This document shows, one piece after another, positions 1 to 12,649 of a stretch of DNA of 61,391 bases. The stretch comes from Spirodela intermedia (Eukaryota; Streptophyta; Magnoliopsida; Alismatales; Araceae). How positions within the stretch are numbered: the stretch's first letter is position 1; every line of letters begins with the position of its first letter. The notes under the pieces were generated by a model that searched no databases, was not told the origin of the DNA, and saw nothing but the letters and a program-made list of their open reading frames with translations. The stretch covers positions 1 through 61,391 of the forward strand of contig CACVBZ020000007.1 of assembly GCA_902729315.2 (NCBI GenBank), written 5' to 3'. A program made the translations under genes and the position numbers.

Positions 1-1690
1 TAGGAAGTAGACTATCCTAGTGATAGTTGTCCTTGATAAGAAAGGGGCAAAAAAATTAACTACAAAGGTGTTGAAGAAAATAGTTAGGTCCAAAAGTGAA
101 AAAAGGAAACCATTCTTCTTGTTATCCCCATTAATGTCGAAAATTGGTCGACTTTTTGAGCTTCATTAGGGTTCTATGTTGTCTTTGGCCTTCCAGTTTG
201 GAAATCTCCGAGTTTTCTTACGTATAATTGGAGGTAGCTGAATACGAGTTGAACCATTTGGTTCATGGAGCCCTATATCCAACACTTTAGGTGTCATCAT
301 GTTCTGTGTGGAGAAAAATGCTCCGCATCTTGATGTAAAGAAGACGGAAATGTAGAAAAATAATTTCATCTCAAAGCTGAAAGTAATTTTATCTGGATGT
401 AAAGATGCTCCCTGGAACATAGTTGAGAGTGGTGGAGTTAACTACAAACTAATCATCAACCATCTGCCTTACATAATACATGTGTCACGGCTTCAATTCT
501 ATGTTGATAAATCCCTAGTCTTCAACATTTTTAGATTAGTGAATATGTCGTACTCTTCACACCAAACGAAAGTCAGTAATCCCTAAAGTCATCCTTTCAT
601 CGTATGTTAAAGGGGCTTTTACATATTCGTATGAAGATGAATCATTGTTATTCACATGATGATCAGCTGATTGTCGATATCTTCAGTTGTTTATAGAGTG
701 GACAATTCTTTTATACATTCCTCAGTTGATTATAGATTGGATAATCGTTTTTTAGATGTTTTCCGAGTCATCCTATTCGACCTATGAAATTTTAATCAAC
801 CAATGAACTCCTCTGTTTAGTATTATTGAATTATTTATTTTTATCTCCTTTTAATTGCACCAACTGCTTTGCTTCTATATTTAAACCAAAGATTACAATA
901 TGCTTACAATAGGAACCTGATTGCACTATGTTCAGTTGTTCTCAATATTTATTCTTTATTCACTTATAGTGAATAACAAAGATGAGTGAAATAGAGGTTA
1001 AAAGCAAGCCATCATCTTGTTCTTACAGAACGTGTCTTCCAACTGTACTACGTTAAAATTACTTGTATAATGTTCTCTCCAAATTGATGATGCAGTGCCC
1101 TTTCAAGCGTAGCATTATTCTCACTGGTGGTAATCGTATATATGTGGAGCAGGTTCAAACTAGACAGTTTTGGGAAAAACTGAAATCTATAACCCATCTC
1201 ATGAGATAATTGGAAATATTTTGGAGAGACTTGTTTAGCTCAAGCACAGAAATCCTGTATTTAAACAGTATCTGATGAATTTTACATGAACAACTCTTAA
1301 TAAATATGTACCATGCCATGCACAAAGGAAAATACAATTCAACTTTTCAGCTGGTTGGAGCCTGGTCAATCTTGTGAACCATGACCAAGTTCAAGCCAAA
1401 AAAAGTTATGCTACTTTTCAATAGGATGTTTTGGCTTTTGTGTTGGGTTAATGTGGTGGAAAAATTCTACTTCTCTTTTCTGTTCCGTCATTAACCTACT
1501 CATTGAAAGCAGTATTTATTACAGATTAAAAGAAAAAGTGTTTCCGTAAACTTGCCCCCATAATTGTCATGACATGCCTGAAGTAAATAATTTTATATTT
1601 TTTTATTGCTTGCGTTCTATCAACTTTTGTTTACTCTGTTGTTTTGTTTCTTATTCAGCCACTGATCTCACTGTAAAATAAATCATGCAG
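1..1690. other. Upstream intron or intergenic sequence of the DGL1-like gene
   Basis: This AT-rich stretch contains no exon I can recognise. The gene downstream lacks its N-terminal 40 percent or so, so this is most simply a long intron; the sequence just before position 1691 reads as a normal intron end with a CAG acceptor. I looked for the preceding OST48 exon in all frames by eye and did not find it. A minus-strand open frame at 166-420 matches no family I know. Confidence 0.5.
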
Positions 1691-4600
1691 GCCCCTGTGC
1701 TTTTTCGTGGGATTGGCCATTCCTTGAATCCTACCAATACTATGGTGAGATCTTCTATTTTCTATTTTTATGTTTGTTTCATTTTTCAAACATGAAGGAC
1801 TTTTAGATGCAATCGAATTTGTCCTATTTTATTCGTTAGCTCAGTAGGCTGCATTCGTTTCACCCTCTCATGGTTTAATATGTTTATTTCACAGGTTGTG
1901 AAAGTCCTATCTGCCTCTCCTTCAGCATATTCTGCAAATCCAAAGACTAGGCTGTCAAAGGCCCCATCTCTTACTGGATCTGCAATTTCGTTAGTTTCTG
2001 TTGTGCAGGTAGTATTGGGCTTCCTTTCAGTTCTTTTGTGGAATAATCTTTTTTTATCATTTTTTAAATCACCATAGAAACTTTTCGGATCTCCGGATTT
2101 ATTTTGGAAAGAGTCTTTCATACGTGTTAGTTGGGTTACTTTATTTCTGTAGTCATTGCTGGGCCTTCATGTAGTCATTGATAAAGGTTCGTGTCTCGCT
2201 TGGTTTTCGTAATTAGGATCGTCTATCATTTGTTAGCACTTCTGTTGCTGTAGACATGATAATAGAACTTCGAAGTGGTGCACCGTTGCAACCATGCCAT
2301 AAGTTAACTCAGTTCAAATGAAAGTACCAGTGCCTCTTTTAGATAGTTCTATTTTCCAGTTTATGCCAGTTGCTGACTTATTTCCTTTACAGTTTAGATC
2401 ACGTGTTTTGGAAAATTCAATGAGGTTGTTTATAGATTTTACTGAATCGCAGTCATACTCCTATATTTGAACAATGGAAATGCATGAGTAAAAATTTTAG
2501 ATAATTTGATCCTCCCAGAGCTTACTTGACTAATCTCGGACCAACAGATCTTATCTAGAATCCAGAATTTGTCAAAGTTTCTAATCTTAATATATTCTTC
2601 TAGTATATAGAAGGGAAAAATAATTCATCTACTTTCTGTTCAGAATGCATTAAGGGTTACGACAGTGGATTTTTTTGCCTCGGTAAATGGTTGTTGGTTA
2701 GAAGATTACTCTGATTTAAACTGTTGGTATTTAGTTGAATGCATTTCTTTTCTTGTTGTCAGAAAAGTTTGGTTGGGTTATGCTCAAATGATTTTGTGAG
2801 TGGCAATAACTAGTGACAGAAGCACTGTCAATCCACTGTCGTTGTCAGGCTGCATTATGTTTCTTATTTGAATAGTCATTTTGCTTGAATCCAGCATTTC
2901 CTTCATTTGACGTTGACTTACATATCTAAAACTGATACAAAGATATAACTTTATATTCGCTAATATCAATGGCGTTTTCATCTGACATTTACCCTCTGTA
3001 TAGATCTTGCCTGTTTAAAGATTTTAGATCATTGATAATTTGATGTGCTACCTTTATTCCACAGGCGAGGAACAATGCTCGAATATTAATTTGTGGTTCT
3101 CTGGACCTGTTTAGTGATCGGTATTCTCTTCTTTCATTTTCTATTGAGTTTCCATAAAATCACCAATCCACTTATAAATGTGCGAAACACTGTAATCAGG
3201 TTTTTCAAGTCTGGTGTGGAGAAGTTCAAGAGTTTAACAAAGTAAGTGAATCTTCATCACTTATTCAATTCCAGTTGCTTTTTTCAAAGTGGTTTGCTCA
3301 ATATCTTTCCTACTGTCCATTGAAAATCTTGTCGTACCTTGATTTAATCTGGTGACTTTTCCTTTATGCGTGATGCCTTTGGATAATTCATTATTACGCA
3401 CACGTTTCTATGGAAGTTAATCAATGAAGTTCTGCAATTGATCTTGTTTCCTCTTTGCTCTCATGACGTCAATTGTCAGAAATGACCTTCCCTTCTCTTG
3501 GAAGGGTATTGAATTTCTTGGTGGCAGTTGAAACTCGCCATCTCCCCTCAAAGTATAAAGTTTTCTCCTTGGGATTTGTGTTTGGATATGGGGATGCAAC
3601 CAATAATAGCCCAAATCAGTGGATTTGGATTGGAGTTGGTTGATTTCAAAAATATGTTTATAATGCCTTGGGCAACAACGTCATGTTCCAGATTGTGCTG
3701 AATTTATGATGGAGTGGAACATTTCTTGCCCAGCTTGTAGTTTCTCTCCTTCTGATCTGTCAGTTGATTGTAAGATAAACCTGATATCCATCGAGATTAA
3801 TTTTCCTGCGGAATGTTTTCAGGCATGAAAAATCCGGCAATGAGCAATTTGCAGTTGAAATCAGCAAATGGGTTTTCCACGAAAGGGGCCACCTCAAGGC
3901 AAGACAACTCTATTTCCTCCACACCGTTGAATATGCGGATTTCTCTACCACCTTCTTAGTGGCATTTTACGTCGTTAGCTGCCATGAAAAAATTAGTTGA
4001 TACGCAGTTGTAGACAATTTTCCTACTGGAAACCTGGAAAAACACTGCAAATAATGTGGGCAGTTTTATTGCGACATTCTAGGCTTAAAGTATCATATGT
4101 TCTCACCAGGCCATCAATGTCAGGCATCATAAAGTTGGCGAAGTTGCAGAGCCCCCAATGTACCGAATCAAAGACGATCTGGTAATTACTCTCGAATTTT
4201 TAATTTCTCCAGAGAAACTGTTGTAGATCTCACGCAGTGATCGAGAGGGTGATGCGATGGAGGCGGCAATTTCTCTCTCACACTTCTTCTCTTCTGGTTG
4301 AAGGAGTACTCAGTTGAGATTTACGAGTGGTCTGGAACGAGCTGGAAGCCCTATGTTGCTGATGATGTTCAGGTCCAGTTCTACATGATGAGTCCCTACA
4401 TCTTGAAGACCCTATCGAATGATCAGAAGGTACAATCAGAAAAGCACCTACCGGTCATCTGGAAGTCGCACGTATTGGAAGATAAAACCCACCCTGTGAC
4501 CAAACGTCCGACCCACCCTCTTCTCCCTTGCAGGGGCTTTACTCGGCATCATTCAAGGTTCCTGACGTCTATGGGGTCTTCCAGTTCAAGCTGGAGTACC

Positions 4601-4946
4601 AAAGGCTGGGATACAGCACCCTATCTCTCTCAAAGCAGGTATGGCAACCCACCCTACACGCCTATTCCTCCAGAGCGTCTTGGATAGAGTTTCTCTGCAG
4701 CTGACGCACCTTACCCTTTGAGTTGCAGATCCCCGTCCGTCCGTTCAGGCACAACGAGTATGAGAGGTTCATACCAGCTGCTTACCCCTACTATGGGGGA
4801 TCATTCTCTACGGTGAGTGCACTGCTTAGGTGTTAATGTTCTGGATGAGCTTGTTAAATTGGAGATACCTCTAAAGAAAGCCTCCTCTTGCCTTGCAGAT
4901 GGCTGGGTTCTTTCTCTTCAGCGTTGTGTACCTGTACAACAAGTAA
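1691..4946 (+). CDS. DGL1: Oligosaccharyltransferase 48-kDa subunit (OST48/WBP1 family), C-terminal part
   Basis: OST48 is a non-catalytic membrane subunit of the ER oligosaccharyltransferase, which moves the lipid-linked glycan onto nascent proteins (N-glycosylation). I can place ten exons: 1691-1744, 1895-2008, 3065-3120, 3200-3241, 3823-3898, 4110-4181, 4304-4429, 4534-4638, 4729-4812 and 4899-4946. They join in frame into 258 residues ending at TAA 4944-4946. Family hallmarks are visible: [14 protein letters not shown] at the start of the visible part, [33 protein letters not shown], the [11 protein letters not shown] strand, [16 protein letters not shown], and a final hydrophobic segment [15 protein letters not shown] that is the single membrane anchor with a short cytosolic tail. 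Full-length plant homologues are roughly 435 residues, so about 60 percent is present and the start lies outside the window or in an unrecognised exon. All acceptors are AG. All donors are GT except the one after exon 3823-3898, which is GC. The coding frame is intact. Confidence 0.93.
3896..3904 (+). other. Non-canonical GC splice donor (GC-AG intron 3899-4109)
   Basis: The coding frame ends exactly at the lysine codon AAG (3896-3898), and the OST48 homology resumes at 4110 after a CCAG acceptor. The donor must therefore be AAG followed by GCAAGA. AG|GCAAG is the usual context of plant GC-AG introns. No GT nearby keeps both the frame and the family sequence. Confidence 0.8.
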
Positions 4947-6169
4947 AATGAAAGCACCGGGGCAGCTGGTGTCGACACGACTCCAGTTGGTAGATGTTTC
5001 CATTTTTATGTGGTTCTCGCCACCGGAACCTCTGTAAGGCAATGGGCGTGAGTCAGCACTCACTCCACTTGGTTTCAGTCTCTCTTTTCTCTCTCTTTCA
5101 CACACATAAGATGCTAGGAGGCCGTTCATCCACGGGATATTCTAATCCTCCCGCCCGTACTATACAACAATTTTAACCCCGTGGACATCATAGTCAATAC
5201 AATCTTCCAGGTCGTCATTAAGTAGACTAAACTTGATCATCATTTTGTGTGGTATAAATCTCTGGAGACAGTTTTGTTTTGAGACTTCGGGAAGCAAATT
5301 TGTTATTCTCAAGGGAGAAAAATGCTGGCATGCCAAATGCTGGGAGGGGTGGGTTATTGCTTTTAATAAGCAAGCGTCTAAATGGAAATGAAGCACGCAA
5401 GAGTGCACAACACTTTTGCATGCACCCATCTATGTACATTCTCCCAAATCTATCCTACAAATGTTTGGAAGATGCTATATGGCATATATGATAACCTTTG
5501 CCACCCCTAATTGCTTTGGACTGTTCTCAACTTGTCTATTGTCACGAACTATATCGTTAACAGTCTGTCATCTACATTACTAAAAATCGAATAATAGAAG
5601 AAAACAATCATAAAAAACTTTTGTCAATGACTACAAACTTTAATATGAACATTTATGTGATTTTTTTTTAATGCTTGAGAGATTTTGATAATTTTTCTAT
5701 ATGACTTATAATCTAGAGCACCACTCTAAGAAATAAGTAGAGTGCAATTGGTGCATTGGTGGCACAAAAATGTTAAATTGTGGATTAGAAAAGTTTGAAG
5801 GTCCAAAATGCGTTAAAGCCCAAATTAAGTAAAGTAGGGCATGTTCACTTTAGGAGCATTACATGTTTTAAAGATGAGCATAGTATATAGAAGAATAGCT
5901 TGATAAAGATTATGATTGTAGAATTAAAATTAAACATCTTGATGATTGTAATGATTGCAATTGAGGAAGCTATAAAATTATCTAAAATCAAGATGAAGGG
6001 ATAATAATTTGAAATTACGAAATAAAGCTAATTCTCTGGTGACCTGTGGAAATGTCATATGATAAACTTCAAATGATTTAAAAAAAATTATAAAATATTA
6101 TCTACACAACTTATCAATGCATTAATCTATTATTGACACAAAAAGTAAACATATGAGGAGAAAGAAGGA
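4947..6169. other. 3' region of DGL1 and AT-rich intergenic DNA
   Basis: The first few hundred bases after the stop are probably 3' untranslated sequence and are of mixed composition. From about 5500 the sequence becomes AT-rich with no codon structure. Overlapping open frames on both strands at 4850-5490 have no family resemblance and are likely chance. Confidence 0.5.
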
Positions 6170-7440
6170 GATAACAATTAGGCATGACAAAAAAATGATT
6201 AAAAAATAACTCTATTGGGGAACTAGTTCCTATGTAATGATGGATTTTAGATCATTAAAGAGCCATTCAAAAATCCCAAAAAAAGGAAAAAATCAGGAGT
6301 GTATAATGGAACACTCTCCTCAACTAAAAATGTTAAGGATCAATGAAAAAAAAATATTAAGGGGGTGAAGAATCTGAAACAAGCAAGTGCACAAAGGGGA
6401 TCCATATTGTGAAGCTTCAAACATGAAATTAGAAAGATTTTAGCCTTGAGAAGATTTGGAGTTGAGCTCTAAGAATCATAGCAATGCTGTACATTGAGTG
6501 TTGGAACTCAAAGCCTAATCTAGAAGAGAGGAGATGCCCTCCTCTATTTAGTCCCTTGGAGTGGTGCATCTAGAAGATTCTACAAAATTGACATTGGATG
6601 ATCATTATTAACATTTGAGGTAGCGGTGAGTAAGTCATTTAAAATTCCAAAAATAGTCAATCTATGAATAGAGAATTCCAATGATCTCTCTAGTGAGCAT
6701 GATGATAAAGATCACATAGCCTTGCTCCACTAAGAAATTCACAAAAGTTGTTATTAGAAAGGTTGTTCAACATTCTCACAAGAAGATTAATTTATTTATT
6801 TTGGGGAATAAAAGGTAGGACATTTCAAGATAGATTGCCCAATGTAGAAGAGTAGAAAAAGAAGAAGACAATGGTGTCCACATGGAGTGACAAAGAAAGT
6901 TCTTCTTTTGAATCAGAAGAAAAAGAAAATTCAAATATATGCTTGATAGCTTGGGAAAACAAGGACATATCAATTAACCTAAGGCTTAATTTTTTATTGA
7001 TGAGATGCACAAATTTACAGCTGAATTATTTTCTTCATACAAGAAGATCAGAGAAAAAATAAAAATTCAAATTAAGAAAAACTAATGTCTAAGAAATAAT
7101 TTGTAATATATTAATGATGAATGTGAAATTTCAACAATATATAAAATCAAGAATCAAAATTATTGGTCCTTAATACTCAAAATATGAAAGAAAAACTTGT
7201 TTAGATAGGTTAGTGAAAGAGAAATTAACTCAACCAATAAAGACCAAGCACAAGTATTGTGACTACAAAAGTTCCTCTTCTAAATCTTGGGGAAAAAAAG
7301 AAAAAAATGTTATAAGACCAAATAACTAGCTCACCTAAAATCCATTGGAAAAAAATAAAAGGCATTCACATGATAGAAAAAGGATTATACAAGTTTGGAT
7401 GCCTAAAATTATCTTAGAGGATCTTAGAAAAACCTAACTC
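6170..7440 (+). mobile_element. Decayed Ty1/copia retrotransposon remnant (gag region)
   Basis: In plus-strand frames there are broken pieces of a copia-type gag in the right order. A zinc-knuckle remnant (GHFKIDCP) lies at about 6813-6840. It is followed by a basic linker and an acidic Ser/Glu-rich stretch (WSDKESSSFESEEKE, about 6885-6930), then NICLIAWE. About 450 bases later a QVWMPK motif appears near 7400. In plant copia elements of the Maximus/SIRE type these parts lie in this order just before the integrase. Stops and frameshifts are frequent, so it is dead. I could not fix the element's ends. A direct reading of the spacing supports copia, but the lineage is inference. Confidence 0.55.
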
Positions 7441-8780
7441 AAAGAAACTTGAATCCACCCAATGAAATAATGATCATTCAGTTTACGAAGTAACCATTTG
7501 GATGTGCCATCTTTGCAAAAGATTGACTTGAGCCATTAAAAAATATTTAAAATGTCACAAAATAAGGAAGAATCAATGGATTTATGAGGAATCCTCTCCT
7601 AAGAAAAGATTGAAGAAAAAGAAATCAAGATGAAGGGTGAGAAATCAAAGAGCAATAAAGACAACAAATATCCTCACGATAATCTTGTGAAATATGAAAT
7701 TAAAGGAACCAAGCCTCAATGAAGCTTGGAATTAAACACCATAAAATTGATAACTTAGTATAATATTCACATGGTGGGAATTTGTTTCAAGTAATAACCA
7801 TTCAATTCAGAAGAGTGTCAACTTTTTCTACTTGGGCATCCTAGAATAGTTAATTTAGATGAGACTAGTGGATTCCTCATAGTTACCATTTCTTTGGTGG
7901 TTCTCTTTTAGTTGACCCTCTAGAGCTGTGAATCTAAAAGATAATTTATGGACTAAATCTATGATTCACAAGAGCTATCAAATATAATGAAGGTGATTAA
8001 GGTCTTAATTCAATGTGTATTTCACTAAAGATTTCATAGAACCCTAGAATTCAATATTTGGAGAGTAAGTAGGTTTGGTAAACCAAATACTATTAATTAT
8101 TTGAGTGAAATACATGATCAGACTTCTAAGTACAAATATTCAAAATAATTATTAGGCTAACTTAATTGAACACCCACTTAGTTTTACATGTTGTTATATA
8201 AATTCTATTAGAGAGAAAGTGTCACCCTACTATATTGACTCTACTAAAGTCAAACCCATTGGTTTCAAAAGCCTTGAACATTTTGATGATGACAAAGATA
8301 ATATGCTAATGTATTGATGATAATTTATGTTACCCATGGTGTGAATCACTATAGATTAAAATAAGATAGATTAGGAGATGTAAGTTAGTGTAACATGTAT
8401 ATACACGCATGTATTTCGGCATGTGGATCAAATTTGGGTAAGTTGAATGAACTTGATGCTAAGTGAAGATAAAACTCTCCACAAGAATCCTAGTTTCAAT
8501 CTTATAACTTCTTTATTATGTTGGAGTAAATTCATTTATGACGTTTCCTATTCAAATATTGTGTTTAAGTTTACCAATTTTTGGCACTAATAAACTACTA
8601 TTTAGGGTGACATCATTTGCTAAAAGAATTCATGAGCATTATTCCAAAAAAAGAGTATTGTTTGAAACTTTTTTTTTGTACATTAGGGCAGCACATGATG
8701 GTCAAAATCAACTTTGAGGATTGCCATAACTCTGCATGAAAAGTAAATGTGTAGATGGATTGATAGATAGATTGATAGAG

Positions 8781-8850
8781 AAAGTGAAAGAGAGAGAGAG
8801 AAAGTGAGAGTGGGAAAGAGTAAGAGTGTGTGTGAGAGAGGGGGAGGGGG
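8781..8850. repeat. GA-rich microsatellite
   Basis: An imperfect (GA)n/(GT)n run ends in a G-rich tail. The open frames that cross it on the minus strand are Leu/Ser repeats produced by the microsatellite. Confidence 0.85.
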
Positions 8851-9412
8851 AACAATAATGTCAATATTGACTTCTAAAGCCTTGATTTTCTTTAATGCAA
8901 ATTTGAGCAAATTCCAAGTTTAATTCAATGGACAAGAAGGCAATGAGTTAAGAACGATATCTTGATCTTTTTTTGCAAGAAGATTATAATGTCAATATCT
9001 TTTGGCCTCAGATTGCTAGAAAATCTGAATGGAAATCATAAATTGAACTCTTCATCAACATAAAAAACTGCCTCTTTCAAAAAAAAATCTTATTTCTATG
9101 AAAAACTGAGATTAAGCTCTAAATATTTTCAATAATTTTAGTTTATGATTTTAAAGGAATTTAGCCCTTTTAATCAACATGTACACATTAAGGAATTAGA
9201 ATAAGGCAATAACTAGGTGTTCCTAGTAAAGTATAGGTAGAGGATTGAACTACTTTAAAAATTTTAGAATGTTCAAGATTTAGATTTTTGAGAACAAAAG
9301 AAATTCATGATTGGAAGAAGAGATTAAGAAATATTTGGATAGTTGATTGTAGTCAAAAGTAGAATTTGACCAATTCAATTCCCCTTCTTGATGTTACCAT
9401 TTTCATATGTCC

Positions 9413-9514
9413 AAGGGAGTGAGTGAGAGAGTGAGGAGAGATAGGAGAGAGAGGAGAGAGAGAGAGAGAGGGGAGAGAGAGTGAGTGTGTGTGTGTGTGA
9501 AGAGAGAGAGAGAG
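9413..9514. repeat. GA microsatellite with embedded GT run
   Basis: About 100 bases of imperfect (GA)n are interrupted by a short (GT)n. It is flanked by ordinary AT-rich intergenic DNA. Confidence 0.85.
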
Positions 9515-11209
9515 CTAATTGAAAGAGGAACATTATGTAATAAGTTGTGTTAATTTTTTTAATATTATCAGGACTTTTAGAAAATTAATTAGTGTTTATA
9601 ACGTCTGAATTTCACGTGCAGACTCAAGTCATTATCCAGGTAAGATTGATGACAATAAAGGTGGTTTGAGACATCTTAAAAGATGAATAATGACATAAGA
9701 ATTTAAGACATTGATTGCTATTTGTAATGATATAACTAATCAAGGTGGAATTTCAATAGGGGCAAAGGAAAAATGAGGGCTCAAGGAGAAAATGAATTTT
9801 AGAGATCGAATCATATAGGGCATGGAACAACTTGTTAGAAAGATTATTCTACAATGATTTTAATGTTGTAAAATGATGGATCAAAATTTCCAACTATACA
9901 AAGTTTTTGGATTTTATATGTTTGTTATGCAATGAATTTGTTTGAATATTTAAAATATTGGAAAATAGGGAGGTGAAGGTATCTATTAATGACTAAATTA
10001 TTGGGAATGATTGGTAATCATCCCAATAACTTGTATAAAGATTTTCTTTCACCCCAGGTTATGGTATGAATGAGGTTTCTCTTCCACTAATGCACTTTCA
10101 AGCTCACTAGACCAAGTCATCAATCTCCCAAATCCCCATCACTTGAAATGACAAGATAACAATACATCTCAGCATCCTCAATGACTTTACACTAAGTTTA
10201 AAGTGTAGAGTTCAAAGCTTTCAAACCTTTTCTCCATTGATATCAAGCGAATGGAAAGCACGAGCTTCAATGGTGAGGTCTTTTAAGGTCATCTCAAATT
10301 AAGTTAATTGAGGACTTTAGTACTCAGTAAAGGATGATTGTCTTTTGTGATTCTCAATTCCAACTAAGAACCTAATGTCCAACAAGGGTTATCAAAATCT
10401 TTGATTTCTTGGAAACTTCACTTCTTTAGTAATTGGTGGAGTCAGAGGACACTAGAGGCCTTTAATCTTCTACACTTTAGTTTGTTAAGCCTAAGAAGCT
10501 GAGTCAAAGGACTATAAGAACTTTTAATTTTTTATTAGTCCACTTGGTCCATAACTAATAGGGTCAATGAGATTTTGAAGTCATAAACCTTCAACTCGTA
10601 CTTATTCTTAAATAATATATCATATTGAAACCTAGGGATGAGTCATTAGAGAGTGGACATAGGTACAATACTTAACTAGTATAAAACCTACTGTGTTGAT
10701 TGTGTGGAGTATGAGGATGAATTAATTTAGCTCTATAAGTTGTGATTAAAGATGGAAGAGCTTGAAGTCAAATTATAGTGACTAATTGTTACATGAGCAA
10801 TTTAGTATTTACAAACCTTATCATCAATTCACCCCTTCTTGGTGACAAGTGTGAGCATATCAATACTGACATAGAGGTGACTCAAAATAGACTGTAGGAT
10901 GGCCTAACATGATGAAAGAAAGAAATTAATGACGATTTCATCATGCATTAGGGTTTTGAGCAAAATGAAAGAAATTTATAGATAGAGAGAGAGTCCACAT
11001 CCACCTTTTTCTTTCAAGTGGAAGCTAAAGATCTACATTCTTGAGGCTCAAGACTTCACTAACTCAAATTTACATCATATGCTTCCTTGGCTATAAGTGC
11101 AAGAAATTTAGGCAAATGTGGCCACATGCTGCAATTTAAGAATGTCATATTATTCTTAGTTTGGTTTTGAGGTTTTGCTAAAACCATGAAATCAGCATAA
11201 AGTCACATT

Positions 11210-11370
11210 GAGCCCTACATATTTTACAGTTGGTCAATACAACCAATGGATCCCACATAGCCTTATTGAGGGCTGTGTATTCATTACTTAATCTTTGGAA
11301 CTAAAGGATTCAACATGTAGGCTAGAATAGGCCTATCTACTTCTTGGTCACTTAAGCTGTAGGCTTGTTG
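11210..11370. repeat. Degenerate dispersed repeat related to 19195-19375
   Basis: Phrases such as TTATTGAGGGCTGTGTATTC and TTGGTCACTTAAGC resemble the repeating phrases near 19.2-19.4 kb (TTGTTGAGGGCTAGATC, TTGGTCACTAGAGCC). They may be two copies of an old dispersed element. The similarity is loose and judged by eye. Confidence 0.3.
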
Positions 11371-12649
11371 GGTTATGGTGACGCCTATGCAAAACCAAAT
11401 TTTAGGACAGAAAATATTTTCTCAAAGATATCTAAAATGTTAGATATGCCAAAATGTTCTATATGTACTAGAAGATCTCAAACATAGGGTCACATATCAT
11501 GACATGTCAAAAGATCAAAGGAGATTAAGAAAGTCTCTCATTAGCACATATATAGAGTGACTGTCCAATTTTTCTACATAGAAAAGTGTGATAACATAGA
11601 AAAGGAATTATTCTACACTAGTAAAGTAAAGCATAGAAAAATGTGTTGACCCAACTAAAGTAGATGAGACAAAAAGTGTGCCAACATAGTGCCTCAACTT
11701 GGCAAAAGTCAAACCCAATCTCAAGAGAGAGGTGTAATATGTGAGATATGAAAAGAATCAGCATGTGTCAAAAGATCTCTAACAAGAGTGGGCTATCATA
11801 ATACATCAGAAGATTACAATTCCAAAAATATTACCCTAACACGTTCATTGTGACTTGGTTGAAAAGTAGTCAAATTAACAACCTAATTATGTAGCATATT
11901 AATCACTTCTAGGTTCTCAACTCCATGTCATTGAAAGTAAATTGAGTGTTCATAGCACACTTAGCCATGTCTTTTGTAAGTATGATGATTACAACTATAA
12001 TATGCCTTTATTGTGTAATTTTTGCTTGTGGTACTCCACGTCCAGTAAGAGAACTTTGATAATTATTAAAGAAAGAAACTAAAGTTTACTACGTTAAAAT
12101 TTGTGTCCTTGAATATGGAGCTTTGATTTCCAGAGTGAAACCATAGATATTCCTCGTGTAGCAAATATTTCACAATAACTACCCCTAAAAATGAGGAGAA
12201 CACTCCATCTAGATCGTTAGTAATGAAGTCTATGTTTATTACCTTTATAACACTTCAATTTTAGGGAGAAAGCTTGCTTGGGGACTAGGGGGGGGATATG
12301 AGAAGGAAATGTGGGTAGTGATGGACCAAGTTATCTCGTTGCCAATCAATGGAGGGGCAGCGGAGTGCGACGAATGGGACATGGGATTAACTGTCAGGAT
12401 AAAAGGAAATGGTTTGGGGATGCTAGATGGTCAAAGCAGAGGGATAGATTGCGAGTGATTGACATGGATATGAGTCTATACCTGCTGACAGGGGACGGGG
12501 ATAAATATTTGGGGAGCTACGTGATTTTTATGGTTTATTCTTTTATATTTAAACCATTCTTAGTGTAATAGATGGACTGATTCTTATTTTTTGTGGTATA
12601 TAGGACGCAAAGCGCAAGTGAAAAGATGATTGACTCATTTCAAAATCAA

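Larger units (their letters stand above)
7441..12300. other. AT-rich intergenic DNA, probably old transposon debris
   Basis: No gene is recognisable. Around 8265-8320 there is a phrase (TTTTGATGATGACAAAG) of the kind seen in LTRs of plant copia elements. A similar phrase in the opposite sense occurs near 17965-17995. The remainder is low-complexity AT-rich sequence with GA microsatellites. Confidence 0.45.

Noticed and set aside
166-420. Minus-strand 84-codon frame near the window start
   Set aside because: No family resemblance, no codon structure around it, and it lies in a probable intron.
4854-5491. Overlapping open frames downstream of DGL1
   Set aside because: Several conflicting frames on both strands in likely 3'-UTR; no recognisable motif.
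8613-8910. Minus-strand open frames rich in Leu and Ser
   Set aside because: They are translations of the GA microsatellite.
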